Origin: Dryomyza anilis
Taxonomy: Eukaryota > Arthropoda > Insecta > Diptera > Dryomyzidae
Direction of reading: 5' to 3'
DNA length: 64,000 bases
Assembly (NCBI GenBank): GCA_951804985.1
Contig: OX638133.1
Coordinates: 77,878,367-77,942,366 of the forward strand
Positions 1 through 12,230 of the stretch are shown piece after piece. The notes beneath the pieces were generated by a model that searched no databases, was not told the origin of the DNA, and saw only the letters and a program-made list of their open reading frames with translations. Numbering within the stretch: the first letter of the stretch is position 1; each line of letters begins with the position of its first letter. A program made the translations under genes and the position numbers.

Positions 1-585
1 TGTGTTGGTGTATTTGTGCTTGACTTACAACAATAACTACCAAATTACACAACGATAACACATTGCAATAGACGCTTCTTGTTTGCTTTGCTCTGCTCTG
101 CGATTCATATACAATGCACCGAAAATTATTAAATGTACACAATACTAATGCACTTAAGAAACACACAGAAACACACAGAAACCCACACACCTACATAGCA
201 CATTTAGTACCTTTTTGTTTGCGGAACTTAAGTTGCACACGTTGCTTGCGCAAGTCACACGGCAACACTGTAAATACAAGTAAAACTTAATTATTTCGCT
301 TATGCAATTACAAAGTTAATGCAATACATAAACGCACTAAGGTGATTATTGAATGCAGTCCTCACTTGGTTCCATAATGATAATAATCAGGAGCCGAAGC
401 AGTAGAAGCTGCAGCCGTTATCAAGGGAGCAACTAATGCGAAGTCTTTGCAATGCGCACTGCAGAAAAAAAGTTAATTGCAGAGAGAAAAAAAACGAAAT
501 AATACATGTGAACTATATAAAAAATAAAATACAAGATTAAGACATATTTTTTATTTATGGTTTTGTGTTATGTCTTATGTTTTTT
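1..585. other. Unique AT-rich DNA, no gene seen
   Basis: No open frame of note lies here. There is a CA-rich patch near 165-195 (acacacagaaa repeated) and a short GC-richer patch near 390-430. I see no RNA gene and no repeat shared with the rest of the window. Confidence 0.5.
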
Positions 586-758
586 ATACCCTACACCTAT
601 GAGGTACAGAGTATATTAACTTTGTGCAGATATTGTAACGCCCCTTAGGAGGCGTGGCCGGTATGGAAAAGTCCAACCGAAAAACATAACTTTTTGCTCG
701 ACTGAAAAGTTATCCAAAATGGATTTAAAAGGTTTACGAATGTCTGTCTTTTTGTTGA
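586..758 (+). mobile_element. mini-me-like element remnant (5' end only)
   Basis: It starts with a TATACCCTACACC-type end and carries 'attgtaacgccccttagga', which is shared with the fuller copy at 6337. The (TA)n tract, the TTCTTGATCAG core and the (GTCY)n tract are missing, so this is a truncated relative. It runs into a 71-bp tandem duplication. Confidence 0.5.
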
Positions 759-900
759 CTTTTAAATCTCGAAAAGATCACCAAAAAGTTATGTTTAAGT
801 CAACCAATAAAAGGTGTCCGATCATATAACTTTTAGATCTCAAAAACATCACCAAAAAGTTATGTTTAAGTCAACCAATAAAAGGTGTCCGATCAGATAA
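759..900. repeat. Tandem duplication, 71-bp unit, two copies
   Basis: The units 759-829 and 830-900 are nearly identical. Both contain 'caccaaaaagttatgttta' and 'aaaggtgtccgatca'. A few substitutions separate them, so the duplication is fairly young. Confidence 0.8.
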
Positions 901-1345
901 CTAAAATACATCTATTTGTCAACCATATTAGTTACAATTCTGTTGTCATTCGATTATTTGCTTTTCCAAAAATTAATGGCAATAGTCGAAATAATAAATA
1001 ATTGTATCAATATTATGTTTATAAAAATCCACATAGTTTTAAAAGTTTATACACAGAAAAATATATGTTTAAATATTGCAAAAAATTTGATCAATACAAT
1101 TAATTTTTAATTGATTTATCACCGATACGACCATTAATTAAATTGATTAAATATTTAATCATATTAAATAATAAATTTACAGAAAATAAACAAAAAGTTA
1201 CATCAATTGAATTAAATAATTTGCTGAAACGACTATGGAACATTTGTATTGATAAATATTTAATCATCTTAATTAATAAATTAACAGAAAAATACAAAAT
1301 GCTACATCAATACAATTAAATAATTTGCTAAAACGACTATTGAAT
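901..1345. repeat. AT-rich DNA with an imperfect ~104-bp tandem duplication
   Basis: From about 1130 to 1345 the blocks 'taaatatttaatcat', 'cagaaaa' and 'aataatttgctgaaacgac' recur in the same order about 104 bp apart. The short frames on either strand are composition effects. No gene is seen. Confidence 0.55.
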
Positions 1346-1899
1346 TAGTTTCATTAACAATCACCATTGCTGAGCATACGACGCAGCGTCACGATGCGAG
1401 CTTGCAGTGAATGAATGCCGGCAAACAAACAAACGATAGAATTTTTGTTTACGCGTTTGGTTGCGCGCATATTATTCCCATTTGGTATATACTTTTATAT
1501 ATAGAGCTTGCTCTTCCTCTAAGTGTGTCGTCAAAATGGTGCCAATGGTTGCAAATTTAGTTATCAGAAAAGTATATGTTATGTACTTTCACAAGAATTT
1601 ATAATATTCTATTTTAATTAACTGAATGAGATAAAATAAAAATACTTTTAAAACGTCGAGTTAGCTATTTATGCGAAGGCCTTAATTGGTACATTTTAGG
1701 AAACAAATCATATTTTTAGCGAATGTGTTTGCTAAATACATTAGAACTCGTTGCTAGACCAGTTAATGATACACAATTATTTATTGTTACGAAAAAAAAA
1801 ATCAAGCCAACTTTGAAGTTCAGTGATACCACTAAGACGGGAGTATCCATTTTTTTTCATAAAAAGTTAACTTTTTGTTGTATCTAATCAATGCTTAAT
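1346..1899. other. GC-richer patch then AT-rich unique DNA
   Basis: At 1370-1530 the sequence is less AT-rich (gcagcgtcacgatgcg, gtttggttgcgcgcat) and ends in a TATA-like tatatatagagc near 1497. It could be a conserved noncoding or promoter segment, but no reading frame follows. The remainder to 1899 shows nothing. The last 15 bases (1885-1899) are the left target duplication of the SINE that follows. Confidence 0.3.
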
Positions 1900-2208
1900 G
1901 TAGCTGCGGTAGCTCAGTAGTTAGTGCGTTGGACTGCGAGCCGAAAGGTCCCCGGTTCAAGCCTGGACTGGGGCTAACAACATCTTTTCATAGAAACACT
2001 TTTCTATACCGCGCTACCTCTTGGCAGTAAATGGCAAACCTACGAGAGTAAAACGTTGTCTATGAAAAGCCCTTACCCGCCGTTCGGATTCGGCAATAAA
2101 CTGTAGGTCCCACCACTTTGAGTACAAATATAACATGCACAGGTCAAAATGGTGAGAGAGCTCGGTCTAAGTTCTTATAGAACTGTAGTGCCAAACTATC
2201 ATTATTAT
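1900..2208 (+). mobile_element. tRNA-derived SINE, copy 1, with target duplications
   Basis: A tRNA-like head carries an A-box (tagctcagtagttagtgcg) and a B-box (ggttcaagcc), the internal RNA polymerase III promoter of SINEs. The head folds as a worn tRNA, with acceptor arms agcc/ggct. An unrelated body of about 230 bp follows and ends in an (ATT)n tail. The 15-bp sequence taatcaatgcttaat flanks it on both sides (1885-1899 and 2209-2223), which is direct evidence of retroposition. Three further copies lie in this window. It is not an independent tRNA gene, because the body is conserved between copies. Confidence 0.9.
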
Positions 2209-2223
2209 TAATCAATGCTTAAT

Positions 2224-2881
2224 AGAAAAAATTTTGTCATATTCCTTGTTATTTGGAAAACGATGTCCTCAAAGATAACATTTCGTATTTTGATCTAGTT
2301 GGGCATAGAGCACCTAAATTTACCCCAATTAAATTAATTTCTAGAAAATATTTTCGTAGACAATTGCTCCCTGACATTTGATCCCACTTCAAAACCGTTT
2401 CATTTTAAAACCAAAACTCATATCCAAAACCTATGAAAATGGTTTCGGTTTTATATCGATTTTAAAACGCTTTTATAAAAGCCCTGCAAACTATTTGAAG
2501 ATCATTTTTAAATTTGATATAATACTTAATAATTACAAAATTATCAAATATTTTTTTCTGGGGAAATTTATCTGGGCAAATTTTGTATTTATTTCTTTAT
2601 TAATTTATTTGTGCACTCAAAATAAAATCTGCTTACAATATTTTATATTTTACGAAAAAATTAATGAAATTCATACATTTATCCAATGCAGCTCCAAGTT
2701 GCTATTTGACACAATTGATTTCTGTTTTTACCAATGATTCGTAAAAACACACGTATAGAAAAGATTTGTTTGAATATGTTTGAAAGTAATTAAAAAGTAA
2801 TAAGAAATTACGATACATGTATTCGGAATGAAGTGTAATTAAATTATAATCGAAATTGAATTTATTTTTGTTCACGTGTAA
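2224..2881. other. AT-rich unique DNA, no gene seen
   Basis: The open frame at 2378-2737 (119 codons) is lysine-, isoleucine- and phenylalanine-rich as expected of AT-rich noncoding DNA, and shows no recognisable motif. Confidence 0.5.
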
Positions 2882-3770
2882 ACATTATTATATTGTCCAG
2901 CAGAATCTGTCAAATTTACCATAAATATGTTGCAATACCAATATAAAATATTAATTGCATTTGAATAAACTATTTCTTGGCAATTTACTTGGTTAAAACT
3001 ATGTTTCGAAACACAGAAAATGCTAATCAAATCTAAATACAACGTATGTTCGCAACGCTCGATAATTTATCGAATGACGAAGTTGGCATCTACCGACGCC
3101 ATCGTTTGAACATATTGATGTTTACAAATAAACAAAAAAGAAATTGGATTTAAATAAGTGTATTCTTGCAACATTCTTCTTGTATACGAAGATGGCATTC
3201 GTTATGCAGAATTTTCAACCTACGGTCACCTTGTACTTGCAGTTTTAAACGAATTATTTATTTATGCAATTAAAAATTTGTATATGAATTCAATAATTAT
3301 AAATTCCCATTGTGTGTTTATAGATTTTTATTAAAAATTAATAAAAAAAACAACATTTTATTTTTATTTTATTTTCAGGATTTCATTCCAAAAATATTTA
3401 AATATGTTTATATGCAAACATACTACTTTTTGAACTGAAACAACTAATATGTTTCACTGTAAACATATTTATATTCAGGTCGTTCAAAATCATGTTTTAT
3501 TTTGAACATATTTATGTTTCGGTTCAAATATTTATTTTATTTGGATGTAGTAATTATTATGTTTCCATTAGAACATACTCCATTTTAAGGGGCAACATTA
3601 AAATGTTTCCGGGATATTATAATGTAAGTCAGAACTCATTACAATACTGTTCAAGTCACAATACAACTTTGTTTACAAATGATTTATCAGTCAATTATAT
3701 ATTATGTTTACATAAAATTCCAAACATGTTAATGCCTGCAAAATTATGTTTGGGAAAGCCCTTTTTTTTG
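2882..3770 (+). mobile_element. Dispersed repeat 'X', copy 1 (class unknown)
   Basis: About 890 bp is collinear with 50211-51515. Shared landmarks in order are: attatattgtccagcagaat, acgaagttggcat, 'aataattattatgtttcc', a 'gaacatacnccattttaa' block and tgcaaaattatgtttggga. The motifs ATGTTT and AAACAT recur throughout. No coding capacity is seen, so the class cannot be assigned from sequence alone. Confidence 0.6.
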
Positions 3771-3934
3771 CAGCGTGCATGAATGTTTCGTAAAATTCTA
3801 CATATAGCCTTAAAATTTACGACAGTTTACTACCTAATTTATTCGTAAAATGTAAAACTCATTTGTAAAATATGTTATACCTTCGTAAAAAAATTGTAAT
3901 AAAAAATAATATAACGAAAGTTTTGTAATTTAAA
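3771..3934. other. AT-rich spacer
   Basis: Lies between repeat X and the foldback element. It contains several 'tcgtaaaa' repeats (for example near 3788, 3845 and 3886). No gene. Confidence 0.4.
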
Positions 3935-4870
3935 CGTAAATATCTCGCGTTCCAAATAACATATATGATCAAGTGTTATATCGAATGAAAGGTAATTGAA
4001 TATACAATAAACCTTTCCTAGAACATTTTTAAATTGGTTGATTAGTTTAAGAGAATTCGATTGGAGAACTTGAAAACTGCATTTTTTTTTTAAAATGGAA
4101 AAAAAATCGAGAAAGTAAGATGATACACAAATGTTAAAATTCCAAAATTAGTTCACACTCTTTCAAAGAAATTGAGCTTTGAATGGCAAAAATATATGGG
4201 TAACATTTGAGGATAAAAAAGTTATGTGAAAGCAATGTAATTTAGTGCTATACAAATAGGCATACAAATAAAAAGTAAAAAATGTGAGCGGATCACGCTC
4301 ATTTTTTGAGCACCTATTGATAGATGATTGCTTGTAATTAATTTTAAATATTATAACTATATCTTTAATACTTAACGAGATATGTGATCCTAAAAAGAAA
4401 AACCATGGGTATAGGGTATGTAACCCATGGGTATAGGGTATAAACATAAAATGCGATTTTTTTAGTTAATACACAATTGTAATGCTTTCACGTGATTTTT
4501 CTTTTCCCAAAATTTATCAATATATTTCTTTTATTTTTACATCATTTTCTTTAGAAGTGTGCAGGGCAATTTTGGAATATTACAAACTGTATATCCTTTT
4601 GCGTTTTCAATTTTTCGCCATTTTTTAAATGCTTTATTGAATAAAATGTTGGTCGAAAAAATTTTACATTTTTCGAGTTCTTCAATAGAGTTCTCTTAAA
4701 GCAGTGAACTAATTCCGAAGTGTTGTAGGAAATGTTTATAGAGTTCTCTTAAAGCAGTGAACTAATTCCGAAGTGTTGTAGGAAATGTTTATTGTATATT
4801 TAATTACCTTTCATTCGACATAACATATGAGTTTTATTAAACGCGAGATATTATAATATTTTTTATTTCT
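3935..4870. mobile_element. Foldback (long inverted repeat) element, ~935 bp
   Basis: The left arm (about 3935-4240) matches the reverse complement of the right arm (about 4475-4870). Shared pieces include tatctcgcgtt, 'cgaatgaaaggtaatt', atacaataaac, 'tttaagagaa' and 'attccaaaatt'. The loop near 4400-4447 has a duplicated ccatgggtatagggtat. A perfect 53-bp direct duplication (4686-4738 and 4739-4791) enlarges the right arm. No coding capacity; it resembles a nonautonomous foldback or TIR element. Confidence 0.65.
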
Positions 4871-5930
4871 ACATCAACTTAATAAATATTTTGTTTGAAA
4901 CCTTTTTAACCCTTTTGATTGCCAACACACATAACTAATTAAACCATTTGTTACAGTGTAATGACAACGCACAACTCCGCAAATCTCAAAATACCAAGCG
5001 TTTCGAACTGCCAAAAATTGTTGTGGTGCCAAAAGGAATCTTGAGAATTTACAGTTCATGCCATACGACGAGGCAAAAACAAAGACATATTTAGAGCACG
5101 GAGTATAGATAGAACAGCTTGTTCCCAAATGATGCACATACAGACTCAAATTCAAAGGATACAAATAACATTAAAGAAAAAAATAATAATAAACAAACTA
5201 ACAAAAATAAATGAAAACTACATAATAAGCAAGGTGCTGTCAACTCATGAGGGCACAAAACGCAAAGCCAACGAACCAACGTAGTGGCAACGCTGGCTGC
5301 CAGTCGTCGACAACGACGAAGACGACTTCAGTCTTCAGTGCAGTCTCCAGTCTCAGCGAAAGTCATCGTTTGGATGTCGTCAACACAACGCACGGGAAAT
5401 GCTGCCATTCATTAAGAAAAACTTAAAGCACTCGAATTTGTTGATGTCTGGCCTAAGAAGAAAATGATGATGGTGCGATGTCACAGTCGGCGCTACACGC
5501 AGATAAATATGAGTAGGAAATTTTTAATTATTATAATTTTTAATTTTTTTTTATTTTTATATAATGTTTATAATCTAAGCTACCCTAAAAGTAGGTACAT
5601 TAACAAAGAACAATCTCACTTTTGTTTTTAAAGAAAGCTAAACGACCTTTAAGACATAGTAATCCTTACAGAAATCTCCATGTCGAAGAAATCTTAATCA
5701 TTTCGAAAATATTAAATTTTGTATGTAATTCTACGTCTCTTAGTTACACTAAGATGGTGCCATTGTCTGACAAGAGGTAGCCCTGATATGAAATTGGGCT
5801 ATGGGACGTACCGGTTTATAGAACAACGTCTTAATTCTTTTAAATTTTAACATTATATTGACAGAAAAAAAAATTCGATGTTATTCTGAAATAGTTTCAA
5901 TAAAAAGCGACCTTGATTCATTTCAACTTG
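4871..5930. other. Unique DNA with a GC-richer promoter-like patch
   Basis: The segment 5275-5480 is distinctly less AT-rich (ggcaacgctggctgccag, cagtcttcagtgcagtctcc) and contains several TCAGT initiator-like pentamers. It may be a promoter or conserved noncoding segment. No convincing frame was seen, and the short frames on the minus strand at 4874-5279 look like background. Confidence 0.3.
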
Positions 5931-6336
5931 ACTTTATCCTAAAGTCATTAATCTCGATCTCTAATTAATGTTATTCCGAATATTAAATTATTCTCCATCT
6001 CGAAACATCTCATCTCTTCTTCTTCAATTCCTTAAATCCATAGCGGGACATAGGGCATCAAAAATAATATCTCTTAAATGTTCAATAAACAAAAAAAAAC
6101 TTGAACTCGAATTTATCACATATTTTAGTTAATCTCTAGTTAGTCTCGTATCGAACTCGTATTAAATATCATTTAGCTTAAATTATCAGCATTTCTGAAT
6201 GGTTCAAAATGGAAACACGTTCATTGCACACCATATAGAGGATCAACACTGTTCTATGTGGTGGAGCACTCAACAATTGCCGACACCTTAAAACCTAACC
6301 CTAACCTAATTTAAATCTCGAATTAATCTGAAGGTA
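5931..6336. repeat. Worn TCTCGAATTAAT satellite, block 1
   Basis: Variants of 'atctcgaattaatct' recur at irregular spacing of about 12 bp multiples. This is the left-hand part of a decayed satellite that continues beyond the two mini-me insertions. It contains an insert-like patch at 6200-6300 with no recognised identity. Confidence 0.5.
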
Positions 6337-7070
6337 CAGGGTATAATAACTTTGTGCATATATTGTAACGCCCCTTAGGAGGCGTGTCCGGTATGGAAAA
6401 TATATATATTCTTGATCAGCATGACCACCCGAGTACGTTTAGCTATGACCGTCTGTCTTGCTCTCTTGCTGTCCCTATATACGATAACTTGAGAAATACT
6501 GCTTAGAATGGAATTTCGTTTCAATACTTTTTAGCCAAAAGTTAGTTTTGTCAATGTAAATGATCCAAATTGGTCAACGGACACGCCCACCACTCATACA
6601 ATCTCGAAAAGTATTCAAGATATACTTATAAAATTTAAAACGCATTGTTAGAATTCACCTAAAAATATGTGATCCAAAAATGGGCGTCCCTTTTTTAGTG
6701 GACATTTTATTCGCAAATTATTGAAAAAAATTTATGAAATATTGGCCTTAAATCTCTACATATGTTTTAAAAGTGGGCGTGATCCGCCCACATTTATTTT
6801 TCTACATGTTTCAATATTTTTCGATTTTTTTTCTTTTACATCAATTTTTTAAATTAATGGGATATACGTCGTCAGAAATTTGATATGTAAATAATATTCT
6901 GAGTGTAAGAATGTTCAGCATAATTAAGAACTTTAAAGGTAGGTATTCAATTAAATTCCCCACATTAATATCCACACCAAAATGTAGGGTATTCCATAGT
7001 CGGGCCCGACCGACTATAAAAGTCCGTCCCATGTGACCGAACTTACCCATGTGACCTAACTTCCCAACTC
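6337..7070 (+). mobile_element. mini-me/DINE-type element, copy B
   Basis: The element opens with acagggtataataactttg. It has a short (TA)n tract followed by 'ttcttgatcagcatgacc' (6408-6425) and a weak (GTCT) tract (6450-6480). It closes with a hairpin, tagtcgggcccgaccgacta (6996-7015), and a cccaactcgtttt end shared with copies C and D. This is the layout known for dipteran mini-me repeats, which are related to DINE-1/Helitron-like elements. No protein is encoded. Confidence 0.75.
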
Positions 7071-8471
7071 GTTTTGAATTAGTTGCGTTCTCGTATTCAT
7101 CTCTCGTATTATTATCAATCTTGTATCTCCAATTAGTCTAGGTATTGAATTATTTTCAAGGTCCAAATTATCTATATCTCAAATTATACACGAATTTAAA
7201 TTAATCTCTGTCACAAAATATTAGGATGCAGTTAATCACGTTTTAACAAAATCTCGATCTCGAATTAATCTTATTTTCGAATTAATCTAGATCTCAAATC
7301 GATCACGTATTAAACTTAATCTATACTTTCTTAAAATTCGAATTAATATGAATATTATTTTTTTTTAATATGGAATTATTTTTTATCTGGATTGTATCTC
7401 GATCTTGACCCGAAATGAATTTGATTAATTAATAACGAAATATCTGCATCAATTTAGATCTCGTAATGTCAATCTCGATTTAATTTAGATCTCAAGTTAT
7501 TCTCAATCACAAATTCGTTCAATTCTAATATTGATTATATTTCGATTCTCAACGTAATCTCAGTCTAAAATTTTTTTTAATTTCGAATTATTTTAATTTT
7601 CGATATGACCAGATCTTGTATAATTTCGATATAGAACTAATCTTAATATTGCATCAATATAAATATTAAATTTATCTCGATTTTAATTTATTCTATATCT
7701 TGAAATAATTACGATCTCGTTTTAATCTAGATATTGAGTTTACTCGATGTTTAAATAAAATTATTATGGATTTAAATAAATCCTCATCTCGAAATATTTT
7801 GATCTTATAAATCTCCAATTAGAAAAAAAATCTTTATCTCGAAATTATCACATTTTAAAATTATCTGTGGTTCGTATCGATCTTGTATTAAATTTGATCT
7901 AGAATTAATTTAAATCTCAAATTAATCTGGATTTTAAATTCTCCAAATCTGAAATATGTTGAATATATTTCGATCTCGACATATACTCTGTGTGGAATAA
8001 ATAAATAAATAAATATATTTCGACCTCGACGTATTCTTGGTACGTAATTGATTAATTAATTTCGAAATATCATGATCTTATAAATATCGAATTAATCTCA
8101 TTTTCCAATTAATTTAGGTCTCGTATTAATATCAATTTTGTATTCATCTTGATATAAGCTTAAACTCAATCTCGATTTAATCTAGATCTCGATTAGTCTT
8201 AGTCGCAAATTCGTTCAATTCAAATATTGAATAAATATAATTTTTCAATGTAATCTCAGTGTGAAATTATTTTTAAACTCAAATTATTTTCATTTTCAAT
8301 ATGACCTAGACCCTGATATTGTATTAATTTTGATAATGAACTAATCTTTATCTTGCATCAATCCAGATGTTATTTTGGATTTATTCTAATCTTTAAATCA
8401 TTACCATCTTGACTTAATATATGTAGATACTGAAATTAATTCGATGTATAAATTAAGTAAATCTTAATTAT
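7071..8471. repeat. Worn TCTCGAATTAAT satellite, block 2
   Basis: About 1.4 kb of degenerate units such as atctcgatctcgaattaat, 'atctagatctcaaatt' and 'tcgaaatatcatgatctt'. Many are 12 or a multiple of 12 bp apart, but indels are frequent. No gene. Confidence 0.65.
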
Positions 8472-8644
8472 ACCCTACACTAAAAGTGAAAGGGTATATT
8501 CAGTTTGGTATGCCGTTTATAACACCCAGTTTATAACACCCAATCATCTCCGGTATGGAAAAGTATATATATTCTTGATCAGCATGATCTCCTGAGTCGA
8601 TTTAGCGATGTCCGTCTGTCTATCCGTCTGTCCGTCTGTCTGCC

Positions 8645-8687
<43 letters not shown>

Positions 8688-9228
8688 CTGTTGAAATCCC
8701 TACTACTTAAAAAATTGAAGAGTTAGATGAATAAAACTGAAGATTACTTATACACCTACGCTGTATGATCGGTCCATTGTGACCTGTGATCTGACCATTT
8801 ATATTCAAATACCTCATATAAAATTTACATTTACAGCTCAATTTTACTTTATACGTGCTTAGGTAAATTTTTTTGGTCAAATATATGTTGAATTCATGCA
8901 CAAATACATGAAAATAATGTTTTCGTTCGAAATGACTTGTGGTTCCCAAAAAAAAAAATCGAAAGTCGGTACACATACCCATTTGTAAATATGGGTATCT
9001 AATGAATGGAAATTCTTCAGCGATCGCAAGTTTGTAGTTATTTTCAAGATTCGTATAACATGGTGACCTAAGTACCAATTTGAATGGTAACCACACATAT
9101 GTGTAGGGTATTTATAGTCGGCTTAGACCGACTATAATTTTGATAATCCTAACTATCATAATAACACCTACTATAAAATGTCCCTACTTAAAATTTCCCA
9201 TGTGATGTAACCTTCCCAACTGGTTTTA
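8472..9228 (+). mobile_element. mini-me/DINE-type element, copy C
   Basis: This is the most complete plus-strand copy. It opens with ataccctacactaaaagtga and an agggtata inverted counterpart. Next come tatatatattcttgatcagc (8567-8586), the core gagtcgatttagcgatgtcc and an expanded (GTCT)n/(GTCC)n microsatellite at about 8610-8692. The body follows, and a terminal hairpin, atagtcggcttagaccgactat, lies near 9115. Open frames here are chance. Confidence 0.85.
8610..8692. repeat. (GTCY)n microsatellite inside mini-me copy C
   Basis: About 20 tetramers of gtct/gtcc occur with one 'tatc' and one 'tgcc' variant. This tract is a normal component of mini-me elements and is the longest of those seen in the window. 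Confidence 0.9.
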
Positions 9229-9850
9229 AATTAATCTCCATTTTGAAATATGTGGATATCACAAACCTCAAATTAAAAAAATCATGATCTCGAACTAATC
9301 ATATTTTTGAATTAATCTAGATATTGTACCAATCTCGTTTTAAACATGATTTATACTTAATTTAAATCTCGAATTAATCTATGTTGAATATTTCTCGATC
9401 TCGACGCAGTCTCTGTCTGGAAAATATGTAATTAATAAATCTCGATTTCGAAATATCTGATTCTTATGAATGCCGAGTTAAAAAAATCTGAAATTAATCT
9501 CATTTTCAAATTAATGTAGGTCTTTTATTAATATTGAACGCATACTAATCTGGAGATAGACTATATTTGATTTAGATCACTAAAAAGTCTCAATTTTAAA
9601 TATATTGAAAATATTTCGATCTAGCGTATTCTGGTATTCCATTTTTGATTTAATCATGTATTCTATTAATCTCGATCTTAAACTAATCCTAATCTTGCAT
9701 TCATCTAGATATCTAATTAATTTATTACTTGAGTTATTTTATTTTAAACTATTATCCTAGTGTAATTTATCCTCTTTATAGTAGTTTTTTTTAAATCGAT
9801 CTCATTTTATTCTCTAATATACCTCGGATTTATAGAATCTGATCAAGTGC
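9229..9850. repeat. Worn TCTCGAATTAAT satellite, block 3
   Basis: Continuation of the decayed satellite beyond copy C, with units such as atctcgaattaatct and 'atctcgatttcgaaatatct'. It fades out near 9850. Confidence 0.55.
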
Positions 9851-10860
9851 ATTTACATTTTATTATATTTTATTTAATATTCTGATTTAGATTATTAAAT
9901 TTAAATGCTTGTTTGTTCAACATAAACATTCTGCCACAGTGTAAATATTGTTTTTGTTGTGTCTTCTTGTTGTTGTTGTCGTCATCATAAGTTATAACAG
10001 CTCAAAATTATGAGCTAAAAGATGAAAAGTAGTTAAAGTAGCTGCTTCTTCGGATGCTCATTATGCGAATTGGTTGTTGTACTTGCAGTAATAGTACTAC
10101 ATAGTAGTAGTCGCAGTAGTTGGTAGTAATTGTAGTTGTTCTTGTAGTTTTCCAACTGCATCCATTGACGCGCATAATTATGATGGGAGACGGACGGAGA
10201 CACGGACGGAGACGCGCGACAGGAAACTGTTTCATTCTGTTCTCGGTCGGGGTAGAATTTTTAACAAATTACAATAATAGACTAATGACTTGTGATTGTT
10301 TTGAGTGGCATTAGATGCTGTAGAGCTTTTGCTTAAATTTTGAATGGGTTTTTATGTTTTATGTTTTATGCAATGCAGCTATTTTTGCACAACTGGTAAA
10401 ATTTGAATAAATTTATTTTTGACAGTGCTAAAATTTCAGCGTACTGTGGCAGTGCAGGGCAGGGCTTTGCCGACAAAGTGACTACGAAAAATAATTCGGC
10501 GATAATTAGCGCCAACTTAATGAAGTGTCATCGAGTTGAATTTATAGAAGTTTGTGTAGTATTAACAAATATTGTGTGCAAAGTATTTAATAGAGGATTT
10601 TAATGATTTATGTGTCAAAGGATTGACGCTGATAGGAGTTTGGTATGTGTCGACTTTGACTGTTTTACGACGCTTAGTTGATAAAAGAGCACTTTAAAAT
10701 GTAAAGACTTTGAAACGTAAGTAATGGTGAAAAAATGTCTTAAGATTCTCTCGATCGACTTTGACTGTCAATAATTCCGTTTTGAATATTAAATCTATTT
10801 ATGAATCTCACTACGATTATAAATTATGTAAACATTAAATTCCTTAATGGAGGTATTTAA
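9851..10860. other. Unique DNA with GTT/GTA-rich stretch
   Basis: At 9953-9985 there is a (GTT)n-like stretch and at 10050-10150 a GTAGTA-rich stretch. The short frames on both strands here are low-complexity and are not credible genes. A patch with more even composition at 10400-10600 contains a 66-codon frame with no recognisable motif. Confidence 0.4.
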
Positions 10861-12230
10861 GGTTCATTGTTCACATTTGCTCGAATGACATTTCCCCGAA
10901 GTGGGAACTTCCCCCAAATTGCCAAAAAGACATTTCTTCATAAGTCGACCTTTCTTCGAATGACTCGAAAACCTTCGAATTATTCTAAAACAGCCGCAAA
11001 TGGATATGCCTACGAAATTGATATTTCTTCGTAAGTCCACATTTCATCGAATGACCCTAACACCACGCTTTTAAGCCATTTTTCCACACTTTTCGGTGCG
11101 TCATTACCAGAAAATAACAATTTGTTGATAGATAATCTACGTGGACACTTTTCTAAATGAAACTTTCCCGAAAGGTAATTCCTCTTGAAATTCTAAAGAG
11201 TAATTTCTCTGAATGAGCACTTCTGAAGGAGACAGTTCTCCGAAATGAACACTGCAATTTCCCCGACATGATAACTTTCCAAAATGCCCAAATGGACATT
11301 TTTTTGAATGACTCTTATACCACGCATCTAAGCCATTTTCCGCACTTGAAAATTGACATATCGAAATGATACCAAAAGCGACATCCCCAGGGCAGGGTCG
11401 CTTAGAAACATTTTATCGAAATATTTCAAGCAGACATAGGCTGAGTTTATTGCCAGTTCCGAATCTGCCATTAAAATTTCACAGATTTTTACAACCTGCT
11501 ATGCACTTCCCAAAATATTTATCGGTATGTTTGCCGGAAATATGCCAAAAATATTCTAGAAGAATGCAAATCATTTTGTCTCAGGATTACCCAAAATTAT
11601 TTTTTTAGATATTCTTCGTGTACAGTTTTCTGAATGAAACGTTTCCGAAAGGTACATTCCTTGAATGGACACTTCCCGAAGGTGACAATTCCCCAAAATG
11701 GACATTCCACCATGGAGCTTTTTTAAAAGCGTAGTTTTAGAGTATCAAAATAGTACCACGGAAAATTTTCTGTTTCGATACATCCCACAATGCAGTATAT
11801 CCTCAAAGATATACTTCCCGAATGCGATATTTCCTCGAATGCGATATTTCCCCGAAATACGTAGTTATTTTTAAAATCTCCGTTTACACGTCTCAAAATA
11901 GAACTTCCCCGAAAAGGCATTTTCTCGAATAGCTACTTTCTGGATATAGACATTTCCCCGAATGCAACATTACATCAAACATTCTCCACCATAGAGTTCT
12001 TTCAGTAGCGCTCTCTTCGAGTATTAGGACACTTCCGTGAATACCATTTCCATGAAAAACGTAGCTCTGGAATCGAAACGTACCCGAATGCGACATTGCG
12101 CTAATAAGGATATTATGCCGAAAGGGATATTTCATAGAAGTTTTCATACACAATGTAGTACTTTCAGAAGCGTAGTTTCGAGTATGGGACATTTCCGTTG
12201 TTTTCACCGTATGGGATATTTAAACAAAGT
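10861..12230. repeat. Degenerate TTCCCCGAATGGACA minisatellite, left part
   Basis: Words such as acatttcccc, cttccccgaa, 'cgaatggacac' and 'cccgaaatgnnca' recur at a spacing of about 15-16 bp or multiples. Divergence between units is high. No real gene: the frames arise because the unit length is near a multiple of three. Confidence 0.7.

Noticed and set aside
1901..1975. tRNA gene calls at 1901, 36160 (minus) and 39372
   Set aside because: The tRNA-like heads are followed by the same conserved body and flanked by target duplications, so they are SINEs. The anticodon arm pairs poorly.
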